IMG/VR virus record: IMGVR_UViG_3300024262_000091
Coordinates: 1 to 39,836 of that record
Source of the DNA: a virus
DNA: 39,836 nt
Reading direction: 5' to 3' (one strand)
In this document: positions 22,058 through 31,222 of the stretch, in pieces
How the letters are laid out: the number at the start of each line of letters is the position of its first letter
How positions within the stretch are numbered: the first letter of the stretch is position 1
Notes under the pieces: generated by a model
Databases searched by the model: none
Told to the model about the DNA's origin: nothing
The model's input: the letters and a program-made list of their open reading frames with translations, nothing else
Program-made: the position numbers and the translations under genes

Positions 22058-22573
22058 ATGGGAATGATTCTAAGAATATCAGACTTTGAAGTAGGACGAA
22101 CTAAGATAGCCTTGAACCCCGAGCAAGAAATTGATTTGGGTACGTATATAGATAGGGTAGAAAGTGAGTATTTACCGAAGTTGTTTGGACAAGAATTGTA
22201 CCTCCTATTTGTAGCAGATTGGAATGCCCTTTTGGGTGTTCCTACTGCAACTCGATTTGTTACAGTATATGAGCCGTTTACCTTCCAAGATGAAAAGGTT
22301 ATGATACAGTCGGAAGGAATGAAAGAGATGTTAAAGAACATCGTATATTACCTTTACATAAGGGACATTGTTACACGTACCTCTACTGTGGGATTAGAAA
22401 TGGTCTTAGGAGAGAATACAGAAAGTGTAAGTGCTATTAAGCACGATGTTACTTCAAGGTATAACGAAGGTGTTGATACTTTCGATACGATTCAGTACTA
22501 TATGAATAGATATGACGAGGATAATTACCCCGAATATTTTGGTGTTGTTATAAATTTTGCAAGTATATATTGA
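22058..22573 (+). CDS. Head-tail connector-like protein
   Basis: 171 aa. Helical protein starting ILRISDFEVGRTKIALNPEQ and containing ESEYLPKLFGQELYLLFVAD, a pattern resembling adaptor (gp6-like) proteins in Bacteroidota phages. The position between capsid and tail genes fits the adaptor that binds the portal. It overlaps the next gene by 4 bases (ATGA). Confidence 0.7.
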   Translation: MGMILRISDFEVGRTKIALNPEQEIDLGTYIDRVESEYLPKLFGQELYLLFVADWNALLGVPTATRFVTVYEPFTFQDEKVMIQSEGMKEMLKNIVYYLYIRDIVTRTSTVGLEMVLGENTESVSAIKHDVTSRYNEGVDTFDTIQYYMNRYDEDNYPEYFGVVINFASIY

Positions 22574-23259
22574 TGAGCAGTAATCTAGTTGACATAGTAA
22601 GAGAGATAGTCAATAGTATTGACAGAAGACTTCCCGTTCTTTCACAAGTAGGGACTAGAATTAGATTGTGTAATACAATGCATATTACGATTGGAAAAAT
22701 TATAACAGATGAGTTCGGATATGAGTTTAAGGTTGTTGCCTTTTCGTTCAATGAATGGATAGAAATAGAGCCTTATAATCATAGTACTCCATTTAGAGGA
22801 GATATTGTGATTGCTCCGAATATATTGTTTCTTCACGGAACTCCTTCAAGTACGAATAATGAGTATTTGGTAGTGAGTCAAAGGACTATGAATAAGACTC
22901 CATTTATTTGGTTGTTGGTTTCGTATGAATATGACAATTTGCCGTTGGATAGTTCAGTTGTTGCGAGTTATAATGCAAGATTGTTTTTTATGGATTGGGC
23001 GAATACTCCAAAGTGGAATAACGATAATCACAATGATTTGGTTATAAAGCCGATGGAAAACTTGTCTAATGAGTTTATAAAAGTAATTGAAAACAACTAT
23101 ACCTTTAAGCGGTTAAATGGCTTTACAAGGCGACCTAGACCAAGATTCGGGGTTGAAATAACCAATAAAGGAAGTGATAAAACAATTATACACGAAGATT
23201 TGAGTGGAATAGATTTATCTGTTACTCTAGAGATGTACGATACTTCAATATGTTGCTAA
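22570..23259 (+). CDS. Neck/tail-completion candidate, 229 aa
   Basis: Coupled (ATGA) to the connector gene. Beta-rich with several aromatic strands (PFIWLLVSYEYDNLPLDSSV) and a C-terminal EITNKGSDKTIIHEDLSG. No family recognised; gene order (after the adaptor, before the major tail protein) suggests a stopper, neck or tail-terminator role. Confidence 0.65.
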   Translation: MMSSNLVDIVREIVNSIDRRLPVLSQVGTRIRLCNTMHITIGKIITDEFGYEFKVVAFSFNEWIEIEPYNHSTPFRGDIVIAPNILFLHGTPSSTNNEYLVVSQRTMNKTPFIWLLVSYEYDNLPLDSSVVASYNARLFFMDWANTPKWNNDNHNDLVIKPMENLSNEFIKVIENNYTFKRLNGFTRRPRPRFGVEITNKGSDKTIIHEDLSGIDLSVTLEMYDTSICC

Positions 23260-23297
23260 GAAAAATGAATAATTAATTAATATAAAAAAATAGAAAA

Positions 23298-24242
23298 ATG
23301 GGACAAATAATATGCTCTTGTGGTAATCCAAGTATGCCGAATTTAGGCAGACCAGATTGCGTTATCGAAATGAAGGCTCTAGCCTTTCCAATCATTGTAC
23401 CTCGTTACAAATCAGATGGTTCAACTAGAAACAGTCTTGACTTAACTTCTCTTACTTTAGGAGCAGATATTCAAGCATTAATTCAAACTTCAACGGCTTT
23501 GCTAGAGAGAATCTATCCTTTTCCAAGATGTGAAAATATCACTTTTGAAAGAACGGAAACTGTTTACGAAACTGCACCTTCAACACGAAAGTACAAGATT
23601 GCAGGAGTTGGTGGAGTTAGAACATTCAAATTTGAAACGTGGGGTAAAGATGCAGTACATCAAATTCTTAGAGAATTAAAGAAGATTGGTTGTTCTGATG
23701 TTGACTTCTATCTTGTAGATGTTGTAGGCTCTCTTTGGGGAATTAAAGACAACGAATTAGATACTGTAATGAGAGGTTATGAAATGGCTACTGAAACGTA
23801 TGATTCGTTTAAGGAATATGCTACTGACACAACTACTCAGAAAGCAATGATTTCTTGGGACTTAAACAACTCAGAAAGTGAAGAAAATTCTTATGCTATT
23901 ACTAGCGAAGAATTAGGTTACTCAGCTACGAGTTTAAGAGGAAATGTAAGTGGTATGCAAATCGTAACTCCATTGACAAACACAGTATTGACAAGTGAAG
24001 TTGTTGATGGGTTTGGAAGTGCAGTAGTACGTGACCATATCGTAGGATTAGTTCAAGCTAACTTTACAGTTGAAAACACAGATGTTCCTGCTGGAGATAT
24101 TCTGTTAAATTCTGTTGAGAATCCTGATGGGACTTATACGCTTACTACGTCTGCTCAAACGGCAGGAGAAAACCATAAAGTAACTGTTATCAATGCTTCG
24201 GGTTATGACGTTGCAAACGGTACTTTCGTAGCACTACCTTAG
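23298..24242 (+). CDS. Major tail (tube) protein candidate with C-terminal Ig-like domain
   Basis: 314 aa. Residues 1-210 are a compact beta-rich body (YKIAGVGGVRTFKFETWGKD, VDFYLVDVVGSLWGIKDN). Residues about 210-314 look like an added beta-sandwich: GNVSGMQIVTPLTNTVLTSE, then ENPDGTYTLTTSAQTAGENH. Position just before a strong terminator and the tape-measure cluster matches the abundant tube protein, whose C-terminal Ig-like decoration is common in siphoviruses. Confidence 0.72.
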   Translation: MGQIICSCGNPSMPNLGRPDCVIEMKALAFPIIVPRYKSDGSTRNSLDLTSLTLGADIQALIQTSTALLERIYPFPRCENITFERTETVYETAPSTRKYKIAGVGGVRTFKFETWGKDAVHQILRELKKIGCSDVDFYLVDVVGSLWGIKDNELDTVMRGYEMATETYDSFKEYATDTTTQKAMISWDLNNSESEENSYAITSEELGYSATSLRGNVSGMQIVTPLTNTVLTSEVVDGFGSAVVRDHIVGLVQANFTVENTDVPAGDILLNSVENPDGTYTLTTSAQTAGENHKVTVINASGYDVANGTFVALP

Positions 24243-24246
24243 TGTT

Positions 24247-24441
24247 ATGAAGGTTATTTACTTAGGCGAAGAAAGATTCAATGCTGATTGGTTGAAAACC
24301 ATAACAGAAAATCAAGCAGTAATGCATCTGAAAGGAGGACATAATGAAGGTCAAATTCGTAATGCGTGGAAACAAGCAAACGGGTTTAGTATGCCGAAAT
24401 ATGACTCTTTGAAAAAGCCTAAAGCAAAGAAGAAAAAGTGA
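24247..24441 (+). CDS. Hypothetical protein, 64 aa
   Basis: Starts 4 bases after the tail-tube gene. KVIYLGEERFNADWLKTITE resembles a small beta-alpha unit; the C-terminus is basic (KKPKAKKKK). It is the last gene before the terminator at 24469. Function unknown. Confidence 0.68.
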   Translation: MKVIYLGEERFNADWLKTITENQAVMHLKGGHNEGQIRNAWKQANGFSMPKYDSLKKPKAKKKK

Positions 24442-24468
24442 TTAGTAAATAGTCGTTTATTTTATTGG

Positions 24469-24502
24469 AAAGGGAATTGTTTAATCGCAGTTCCCTTTTT
24501 TT
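24469..24502 (+). terminator. Rho-independent terminator after the major tail protein
   Basis: AAAGGGAA (24469-24476) pairs with TTCCCTTT (24491-24498) around a 14-base loop, followed by a T-rich tail. Its position after the abundant head and tail-tube genes would reduce expression of the tape-measure and tip genes downstream. Confidence 0.85.
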
Positions 24503-24512
24503 ATTTAAGAGT

Positions 24513-24956
24513 ATGTGGGGAGCAATAGAAAGAATAATAGCAAATGCAAAAACGTTGGACGAAAAAGAAGCGTGGTTAGAGGTTATTGACAAAGATGTTA
24601 AGGACGAGATAATACGATTGAACACGGAAGACCAAATGTATGAAGATGGAATAGATTCACTAAATAATAAATTAGGGGACTATTCGCCTTATACAGTTAT
24701 GTTAAAGCGAAGAAAAGGACAGAAGACCTCACATATTACCTTGAAAGATACGGGTGCATTCTACGGAAGTTTTAAGGTAGAAGTAACTAGAACGGGAATT
24801 ACGATAGTAGCAGACGATGAAAGCAGATATGATATACCGCTAACAGATGATTATGGTATTGATATTTTAGGATTAACAGAAGATAACAAAATGTATTTGT
24901 TTGATTGGTTGGATGAAAATTATAATAAGTATGTCAGAAGAAAATTATTACGATAG
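24513..24956 (+). CDS. Tail-assembly-chaperone-position protein, 147 aa
   Basis: The frame opens at 24465 inside the terminator; the start is placed at ATG 24513, just downstream of it. Helical N-terminus (MWGAIERIIANAKTLDEKEA), then LNNKLGDYSPYTVMLKRRKG, with a C-terminal region IPLTDDYGIDILGLTEDNKM. Position before the next overlapping gene and the tape measure is that of the tail chaperone, but SPYTVMLKRRKGQKT could also suggest a virion protein. Confidence 0.65.
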   Translation: MWGAIERIIANAKTLDEKEAWLEVIDKDVKDEIIRLNTEDQMYEDGIDSLNNKLGDYSPYTVMLKRRKGQKTSHITLKDTGAFYGSFKVEVTRTGITIVADDESRYDIPLTDDYGIDILGLTEDNKMYLFDWLDENYNKYVRRKLLR

Positions 24957-25395
24957 CATAAAAGATATAATCTTGGTAAATTGGTGGAACGTTCAAGCAG
25001 GGAAATTTGAGTTTACTAGAAAGGATATTAAGGTAGGAACAAAGAAGAAAGATGAGTTAGCATACGAAAGAATTAACGACAGTTATATTGATGAGTTTGG
25101 TATTGATAAAATACAGTCAGAAATAATTGAATTGCAAAGAAGGATTGCTATTCTTCAATGTGACTTTGTAATAGAAGAAAAACGATTCTTGCAGAACGAT
25201 ATTAGAAAACTGCAAATAGAAATATTGGAGTTAATGACTAATAGGGGAGGAGGAGATAGAGATGGATTAGTAATTCACTTAGAAAAATGGTTAGGGTTTA
25301 GGATAGACGAAAAGAAGATAACGGCAAATAAATTCTACAAGATTGTTAGGGAATTTGAAAAGGAACAAGAACAGTTAAAAAAGGCACATCAGTAA
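24931..25395 (+). CDS. Overlapping coiled-coil protein upstream of tape measure
   Basis: 154 aa from ATG 24931 (a TTG at 24901 and ATG 24913 are also in frame). It overlaps the previous gene by 26 bases in the +1 frame. A coiled coil lies in the middle (KIQSEIIELQRRIAILQCDF) followed by RKLQIEILELM. The overlap and position resemble the G/GT tail-chaperone pair, but no convincing -1 slippery heptamer is present, so an independent start is preferred. Confidence 0.65.
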   Translation: MSEENYYDSIKDIILVNWWNVQAGKFEFTRKDIKVGTKKKDELAYERINDSYIDEFGIDKIQSEIIELQRRIAILQCDFVIEEKRFLQNDIRKLQIEILELMTNRGGGDRDGLVIHLEKWLGFRIDEKKITANKFYKIVREFEKEQEQLKKAHQ

Positions 25396-25401
25396 CCTAC
25401 C

Positions 25402-25425
25402 TTTAACCACCCTTTAACAACTAGA
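25402..25425. repeat. 24-bp dispersed repeat, copy 2
   Basis: Matches 1969-1992 at 23 of 24 bases. Here it is non-coding, in the 79-base gap before the tape-measure gene, and is followed by AGATAAGAGTAAAAGTAA and the GATAA tandem repeat. The non-coding context makes codon constraint an unlikely reason for the similarity. Confidence 0.6.
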
Positions 25426-25440
25426 TAAGAGTAAAAGTAA

Positions 25441-25460
25441 GATAAGATAAGATAAGATAA
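25441..25460. repeat. GATAA tandem repeat, four units
   Basis: Four perfect GATAA units in the leader of the tape-measure gene, directly after copy 2 of the 24-bp repeat. The number of units could vary by slippage and alter spacing to the start codon. Confidence 0.8.
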
Positions 25461-25474
25461 GAAAAAAGAAAGAT

Positions 25475-28400
25475 ATGGCTAAGAAGAAAATAAGTAAGGA
25501 AGATATAGCACCAAAAGATTTATTTAGCAACGTAATTCAAGGAGCAAAAGATTCAAAAATTCAGATTGACTTACTGACTAAAGCAGTTAATGCTCTAAAG
25601 ACATCTTCTAAAGGAATAAAGAAAGATATAGCAGGTCAAAAAGTAGGTAGCACTAAGGGACAAAAAGACTTTAATGCTTTACAAGTAAAAGCAAATCAGA
25701 CTGCAAAAGCAAAGTTACAAATTGATAAGCAATTAATTCATCACAAAACAAGGCTCTCACAGATTCAACAAGATGAAAATAAGGCTATAAGAACGACTAT
25801 TCAAGCACAATCTAAACTTACTACCACTCAGCAAAAATCTCTCGGCACATTGCAGAAAATAGAAATCTCTAGCAGACAGTTAAGAGCAGAACGTTCAAAG
25901 TTAAACTTAGAAACTAAAAAAGGACAGACAAGGTTGAAGGAAATTAATATTGAACTCGACAAGAACAATATGAAAATTCGACAGAGTGGGGATGCTATGA
26001 AAAAGCAAAGGCTAAACGTAGGTAACTATACGGGAGCAATGGGAGGTTTGAGAAAAATGCTTATGATGATGGGAGGAGCATTTGCAGTATTCAGAATAGC
26101 AAAGGGAGCGTTTAATATTGTAAAAGACTTTGAACAATCACAAGCGAATTTGGCTTCTGTATTAGGTAAGAGTGTAAGTGAAATGAAAGACTTAACAGAA
26201 CAAGCAAAATTGCTTGGAAGTACTACGACCTTTACTGCCTCACAAGTGGCAGAATTACATCTCGAATTTGCGAAATTAGGCTTCTCGCAAAAGGAGATAG
26301 AGGGAATGACGACTGCTACTTTGGCATTAGCAGAAGCAACGGGTTCAGAATTAGGAGAGTCAGCATCCGTAGTTGGTGCAACGATGAGAGGGTTTGGATT
26401 ATCTGTTGGAGAAACGCAAAGAGTTACAGACGTAATGGCTAAGTCTTTCAGTTCATCTTCTTTAGATATGTCTAAGTTTTCAACTGCTATGTCAAGTGTT
26501 GCTCCCGTGGCAAAATTGGCAGGAAAAGGCTTAGAGGAAACGACTGCATTATTAGGTACTTTAACAGATAGGGGAATTGATGCAAGTACGGCAGGAACGG
26601 GACTTAGGAATATGTTCTTACAAGCGAATAAGCACGGATTAACTTTTGATGATGCATTAGAAAAAATTAAGAATTCTACCGACCAAACATCAACGGCTAT
26701 GAAACTGTTTGGAACAAGGGGAGCAACTCTTGGAGTTATCTTGTCGAACAACTCAGAAAGTATTGAGGAATTGACTCTGAAATTATTAGATAGTGATGGT
26801 GCGGCACAACAAATGGCTGACACTCAAAGAGATACATTAGGAGGTTCAATTAAGTTACTTCAATCTGCTTGGGAAGGATTGGTATTAAAGTTTGAAGAAG
26901 GAACGGGAACGTTTGGTTTTTTAAAGGACACGATAGCATTTTTAGCAGACAATTTAGAAATGATTATCAAGTTGTTTATTGTATTAGGAACAGTCTTCGG
27001 AGTATATGCTTTAATCAACAAAACTACCAAAGCAATTAAGGCAATGAATATGGCTATGAATGCTAATCCTTGGATGGCTCTTGCATCTGTAATAATAGCG
27101 GCGGTTGTTGCTCTTAAATTGTTTATGGATGAAATGAGTACGGCTGAGAAAATTCAAGAAAATTTCAAGAATATTACGTTAGAAGCAAACAAGGCAGTAG
27201 CGGCAGAAAAAGCAGAATTAGGTACGTTATTAATGGTTGCTAAAAACAAAAAACTTTCGGACGAAGAAAGAATTGCAGCTATTGAAAAATTGAATAAGAT
27301 ATCTCCCGAGTATTTAGGCAATTTGAATTTAGAAAACATAGCAACATCAGAAGGAGTTACTGCAATAAAAAACTACATCAAAGCACTTGATAAAAAGGCT
27401 TTAGCACAAGCAATAGCATCTAAGAAACAAGCATTATATGTAAAATTATTAGAAGCAGAAGCATCCACTATTAAAGATAATGTTGCTTGGTATGAAATTG
27501 CTTGGGCGGGAATGACGACTAGCACCTATGGTCTTATGAGTGGTAAAACTGTGTCAGGTTTGGTTAAAACGGGGGTAGATAATAAAAAAGAGAGTATAGA
27601 TAGTCTTATGGCTCAGTTGGCAGCATTGGATGCAAAAACGGCTGAATTGATGGAAAGTGGAGAATTATCATTTGGAGATGTTATTGATGCAAATGGAGAT
27701 GATGGAGGAGCAGGAGGAGGAACTCCCGAAAAGAAAATTAGTTTGCTTCGTCAGATAGAAGATGCGGAAATAAAGTTAATGGCTGATTCTGAAAAGAGAG
27801 ATTTAGAAGCGGTTAGAGTAAAATTTGCTAGATTAGTTGAAGATACAAAAAAGAAAAAGACAAAGAAAAAGGAGTTTGATAAATGGGAGATACTTCAAGA
27901 TAAATTGAAGTTTGAAGAAATGAGTGTTGTAGCAACTGATTATGCTAAAAAAAGGTCAAAGTTAGCACTTGAAAATAAGATAGCAATAAGTGCAGTTAAT
28001 ATTCTAGAAAAAGAAAGTGAGTTAAATAAGATTGCAGATATATTTGAAAACTTTGAAGAAACAGAAGCATTAAGAAAAGATATTGATGATGAAAGAATAA
28101 AGCAAATAATGAATGAATCAACTTTGGCGGTTTTCTTGTCTAAAGGTTCAGAGGAGGATAAGCAAGAAATAGTAGCTGAGTCTGTTGCTAAAATAGAAAA
28201 GATAAAGAAAGAGTCAGTAGATAGAACATTAGCACACGAAATAGAAGCAAGAAAGTTAAGTGAAGAAGCATATACAAGGGCAGAAAATGAAAAGTTATTA
28301 ATCTTATTAAGAACGAACAAATCACAAGAGGAAATAGATAAGAAAATGCTTGACTTTCAAATAGAGCAGTTAAGAGAAAAGATAGCTGAATGGAAGAAGT

Positions 28401-29278
28401 TATATCCGAAATTGACAGATGAGATTCTTGCTATGGAAATTGAATTAGAAAATAAAATAAGACAGAAAGACGTAAAGGCAGATGCGGATGAAATAGCAGG
28501 GTTGAAAGATATGCAAAAAATAAGAATGGCAGCTATTGATGCAATGACAAATTACTTCGTACAGAAATCAGATGAAAGAATAGCAAAACTGAATGAAGAA
28601 ATTTCGGCACATCAAAAACAAGCAGACTTTTTGAAACAGTTAGCCATTGATGGAAACATAGAAGCGAAGGATTCATTGGCAGAAGAAAATAGATTAATCG
28701 CAGAAGCAGAACAGAAAAAAGCAGAGGAAGAAAAAAGGAAGCAACAAGTATTAATGGTGTCAGCTATATTGTCAGCGTATGTGTCTAACATTGATTCGGG
28801 ACAAGATAGTGTAACTGCGTTAGCAAATGCCATTGCTAGTAAAGCCGTTCTCGACCAATTCGTTGCAGGAATAGGTAGTTTCTTTGAAGGAACGGAAGAT
28901 ACGGGAAAAGTAAATAATCCGTTAGACTCAAAAGGAGGAAGGATAGCGGTATTGCACAATAATGAAAGAGTTATTACTGCAAAGCAAAATAAGAAAATAG
29001 GAGGTTATTCAAATGACCAAGTTGCAAATATTGTAGAGCAAAATAGATTAGGTAAATTAGCAGGAAACGCACAGATTGGAGATAGTTGGGAGTCACATCT
29101 AGTAGTTGAGCAATTAATGAAGGTAGAAGACAAGTTAGACCAAGTAAATAAGACAATCGAAAATAAGGAGGTTTCAAGTGTGGAATTAGGAGCAATAACA
29201 CAAACATCTATGAACATTGTGGAAAGACGTAAAAAGGCAGGAAACAGAACGATTAGCACATATAAAGTAAAGGTATGA
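25475..29278 (+). CDS. Tape measure protein
   Basis: 1267 aa. Long N-terminal coiled coil (about 30-185), then a TP901-type core from about 195 (SVLGKSVSEMKDLTEQAKLL, STTTFTASQVAELHLEFAKL, AGKGLEETTALLGTLTDRGI). Hydrophobic helices follow near 495-545 (MIIKLFIVLGTVFGVYALI and ALASVIIAAVVALKLFM), then a long charged coiled coil to about 1090. At roughly 0.15 nm per residue this predicts a tail no longer than about 190 nm. The leader is AAAAAAGAAAGAT. Its stop overlaps the next ATG by 4 bases. Confidence 0.93.
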   Translation: MAKKKISKEDIAPKDLFSNVIQGAKDSKIQIDLLTKAVNALKTSSKGIKKDIAGQKVGSTKGQKDFNALQVKANQTAKAKLQIDKQLIHHKTRLSQIQQDENKAIRTTIQAQSKLTTTQQKSLGTLQKIEISSRQLRAERSKLNLETKKGQTRLKEINIELDKNNMKIRQSGDAMKKQRLNVGNYTGAMGGLRKMLMMMGGAFAVFRIAKGAFNIVKDFEQSQANLASVLGKSVSEMKDLTEQAKLLGSTTTFTASQVAELHLEFAKLGFSQKEIEGMTTATLALAEATGSELGESASVVGATMRGFGLSVGETQRVTDVMAKSFSSSSLDMSKFSTAMSSVAPVAKLAGKGLEETTALLGTLTDRGIDASTAGTGLRNMFLQANKHGLTFDDALEKIKNSTDQTSTAMKLFGTRGATLGVILSNNSESIEELTLKLLDSDGAAQQMADTQRDTLGGSIKLLQSAWEGLVLKFEEGTGTFGFLKDTIAFLADNLEMIIKLFIVLGTVFGVYALINKTTKAIKAMNMAMNANPWMALASVIIAAVVALKLFMDEMSTAEKIQENFKNITLEANKAVAAEKAELGTLLMVAKNKKLSDEERIAAIEKLNKISPEYLGNLNLENIATSEGVTAIKNYIKALDKKALAQAIASKKQALYVKLLEAEASTIKDNVAWYEIAWAGMTTSTYGLMSGKTVSGLVKTGVDNKKESIDSLMAQLAALDAKTAELMESGELSFGDVIDANGDDGGAGGGTPEKKISLLRQIEDAEIKLMADSEKRDLEAVRVKFARLVEDTKKKKTKKKEFDKWEILQDKLKFEEMSVVATDYAKKRSKLALENKIAISAVNILEKESELNKIADIFENFEETEALRKDIDDERIKQIMNESTLAVFLSKGSEEDKQEIVAESVAKIEKIKKESVDRTLAHEIEARKLSEEAYTRAENEKLLILLRTNKSQEEIDKKMLDFQIEQLREKIAEWKKLYPKLTDEILAMEIELENKIRQKDVKADADEIAGLKDMQKIRMAAIDAMTNYFVQKSDERIAKLNEEISAHQKQADFLKQLAIDGNIEAKDSLAEENRLIAEAEQKKAEEEKRKQQVLMVSAILSAYVSNIDSGQDSVTALANAIASKAVLDQFVAGIGSFFEGTEDTGKVNNPLDSKGGRIAVLHNNERVITAKQNKKIGGYSNDQVANIVEQNRLGKLAGNAQIGDSWESHLVVEQLMKVEDKLDQVNKTIENKEVSSVELGAITQTSMNIVERRKKAGNRTISTYKVKV

Positions 29279-30993
29279 ACTTAGAGAGCAGACATTACAT
29301 TAATGGTATTGAAATTAGACCTAAAAACGGAGATGAAATAGGTTTGAAAATGGATTGGAGTGGAGATACTGAGGAAGCCGAACTAAATACCGACTCAATT
29401 ATACTAGAAAATAAGGCAAAGCAATTAGTAATAAGCCATATAGAAACTCTAGGAATATTTGAAGGAATACCTTATACGTTTCAAGTAGGAAATTTCAGTT
29501 TAGAATACTACATAGACTTAACAGAAAACCCCGAAATTAGTGGAGTTGGAGATTCTTCATTAGAGGTAAAAATAAAAAGGAGAAAGGCAATAGATTGGTT
29601 CAGACAACAAGCAAATGGATTGTCTTTTGAGTCTTTGAATAAGACTAACGCAATTTCGGTAGTAGATATCAAATATTTGATAGTAAAAGATAATCAGAAA
29701 GAGTTATTGATTACGTTATTAATATCGTCTTTCATCCTAACGAAAACATTGATACAAGGTATTAAGCAAATAGTTGTAACTACTACTTATTTTATTAAAA
29801 TAATTTCTGTTGGTCCTGTTGTAAATACGGGACAAATAATAGCTGCCGCATTGCTCTTTGCATCAGATATAATTTACGTTATAGCATTGATAGTGGCATT
29901 GATAGATATGACTAAGCAAATAATAGAATTAATGTTTCCTCCGATAAGAAAATTTAAAGGAGCAACAATGTTAGAATTAATGAATAAAGGTTGTCAGAAA
30001 TTAGGCTTCACTTTTGAAAGTAGTATTATTGAAAATAAGCCACAGTTAACGATAGTAGGAGTTCCGTTAGCAAATGAGAAAACAGATATTTTAAGTAAGT
30101 TGTTTACACTCACTACAACTTATTTTAATAAAGGCTATCCGACTGCTAAAGATTATGCAGTTTCAACGCTAGGCAAATTGATGGAAGCAATGCAAGAAAT
30201 GTTCAATGCAAAGTTTAGAATTATCGGAAATAATTTAGTATTTGAAAGGAGAGATTATTGGGTGTTAAATAGTGGAGTTACGATTACCAATACACTAAAC
30301 GTACAAAGTGATAGGGAGAATAGATGGGGGTACAATACGGCAGATGCTTGGAAAAGATATTATTTGCATTACCAATATGATATTGCAGATTACCACACAT
30401 TGAACGCTTTGCAAAGTACAGATTGTGAATATTCGACAGAACCCGTATCTGTAAGCAATGCAGATTTAGTTTCAATAAAAGGGTTAGTTGATATCTCAAT
30501 TCCATTTGCTTTTGGAATAAGAAAGAAAGAACTTACTTGGGTAGAAAAGCAATGTATTCCGTTTGCTAAATTGGCAGATAATACAGTAGGTTTTTTTGGA
30601 GGAAGTTCATCGTTAGAATCACAAGTAACGGGTAGAATAGGAGTAATGATGGTTGGACAAGAATTTTTCACTAAGACAAAGTTATTGTACCAAACTTCGG
30701 GAATGCAACCTGCAGATTACCAAACTATATTAAGTGCTAATTCATTATATCAGAATTATCATAAGATAAACGAAGTAAAACAGAACTTTAAGAGAGTATA
30801 TTCAGCAACCATACCATTCTCTACGAATAACTTTTTAATGTTGTTAAACAACAATTTTGTGCAAGACCAAAACGGAAACTCGCTAGAAATACTTACATTT
30901 GAATGGATTAATGAATCGAAGACTGCTGAGATAACTTATGCAGTTCTATCAGATGAAGGGTTTAACACGAAAACAATACAGATAGATGGATAA
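29275..30993 (+). CDS. Tail-tip/baseplate protein with internal hydrophobic region
   Basis: 572 aa, coupled (ATGA) to the tape measure. Residues 1-110 are beta-rich (NGIEIRPKNGDEIGLKMDWS, YTFQVGNFSLEYYIDLTENP), fitting a distal-tail-like domain. Residues about 140-220 are strongly hydrophobic (LLITLLISSFILTKTLI, then IIAAALLFASDIIYVIALIV), which is unusual for a baseplate protein and suggests membrane contact during infection. The rest resembles hub proteins of Bacteroidota phages. The assignment rests mainly on gene order. Confidence 0.68.
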   Translation: MNLESRHYINGIEIRPKNGDEIGLKMDWSGDTEEAELNTDSIILENKAKQLVISHIETLGIFEGIPYTFQVGNFSLEYYIDLTENPEISGVGDSSLEVKIKRRKAIDWFRQQANGLSFESLNKTNAISVVDIKYLIVKDNQKELLITLLISSFILTKTLIQGIKQIVVTTTYFIKIISVGPVVNTGQIIAAALLFASDIIYVIALIVALIDMTKQIIELMFPPIRKFKGATMLELMNKGCQKLGFTFESSIIENKPQLTIVGVPLANEKTDILSKLFTLTTTYFNKGYPTAKDYAVSTLGKLMEAMQEMFNAKFRIIGNNLVFERRDYWVLNSGVTITNTLNVQSDRENRWGYNTADAWKRYYLHYQYDIADYHTLNALQSTDCEYSTEPVSVSNADLVSIKGLVDISIPFAFGIRKKELTWVEKQCIPFAKLADNTVGFFGGSSSLESQVTGRIGVMMVGQEFFTKTKLLYQTSGMQPADYQTILSANSLYQNYHKINEVKQNFKRVYSATIPFSTNNFLMLLNNNFVQDQNGNSLEILTFEWINESKTAEITYAVLSDEGFNTKTIQIDG

Positions 30994-31204
30994 TAGTCAA
31001 AGCATAATAGAGTTGTTTAAAGGAGTTGAAAAAGCAATGGCTTTAGTGAATGAGCAAATGACAACAAACGTAATGGCTCAAATGAACGAAGAACAGTTAG
31101 AACTTTTAGCAGAAGCAAGAAAGGTATCTAGCAAGTCGGAGTTAAAAAAAATGACAACTAAGTTAAGTGATTTAAGTGAAAGAATGCAAAAAAACAACAA
31201 GTAA
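30986..31204 (+). CDS. Hypothetical helical protein, 72 aa
   Basis: Overlaps the previous gene by 8 bases. Entirely helical and Met/Gln/Glu-rich (MALVNEQMTTNVMAQMNEEQ). Possibly a small chaperone or tail accessory; no family recognised. Confidence 0.65.
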   Translation: MDNSQSIIELFKGVEKAMALVNEQMTTNVMAQMNEEQLELLAEARKVSSKSELKKMTTKLSDLSERMQKNNK

Positions 31205-31222
31205 TTATAGAAAAATAAAGAT

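Noticed and set aside
26026-26823. 265-codon open frame on the - strand
   Set aside because: Lies wholly antisense to the tape-measure gene; no leader or promoter, and the composition is that of the complement of a helical protein.
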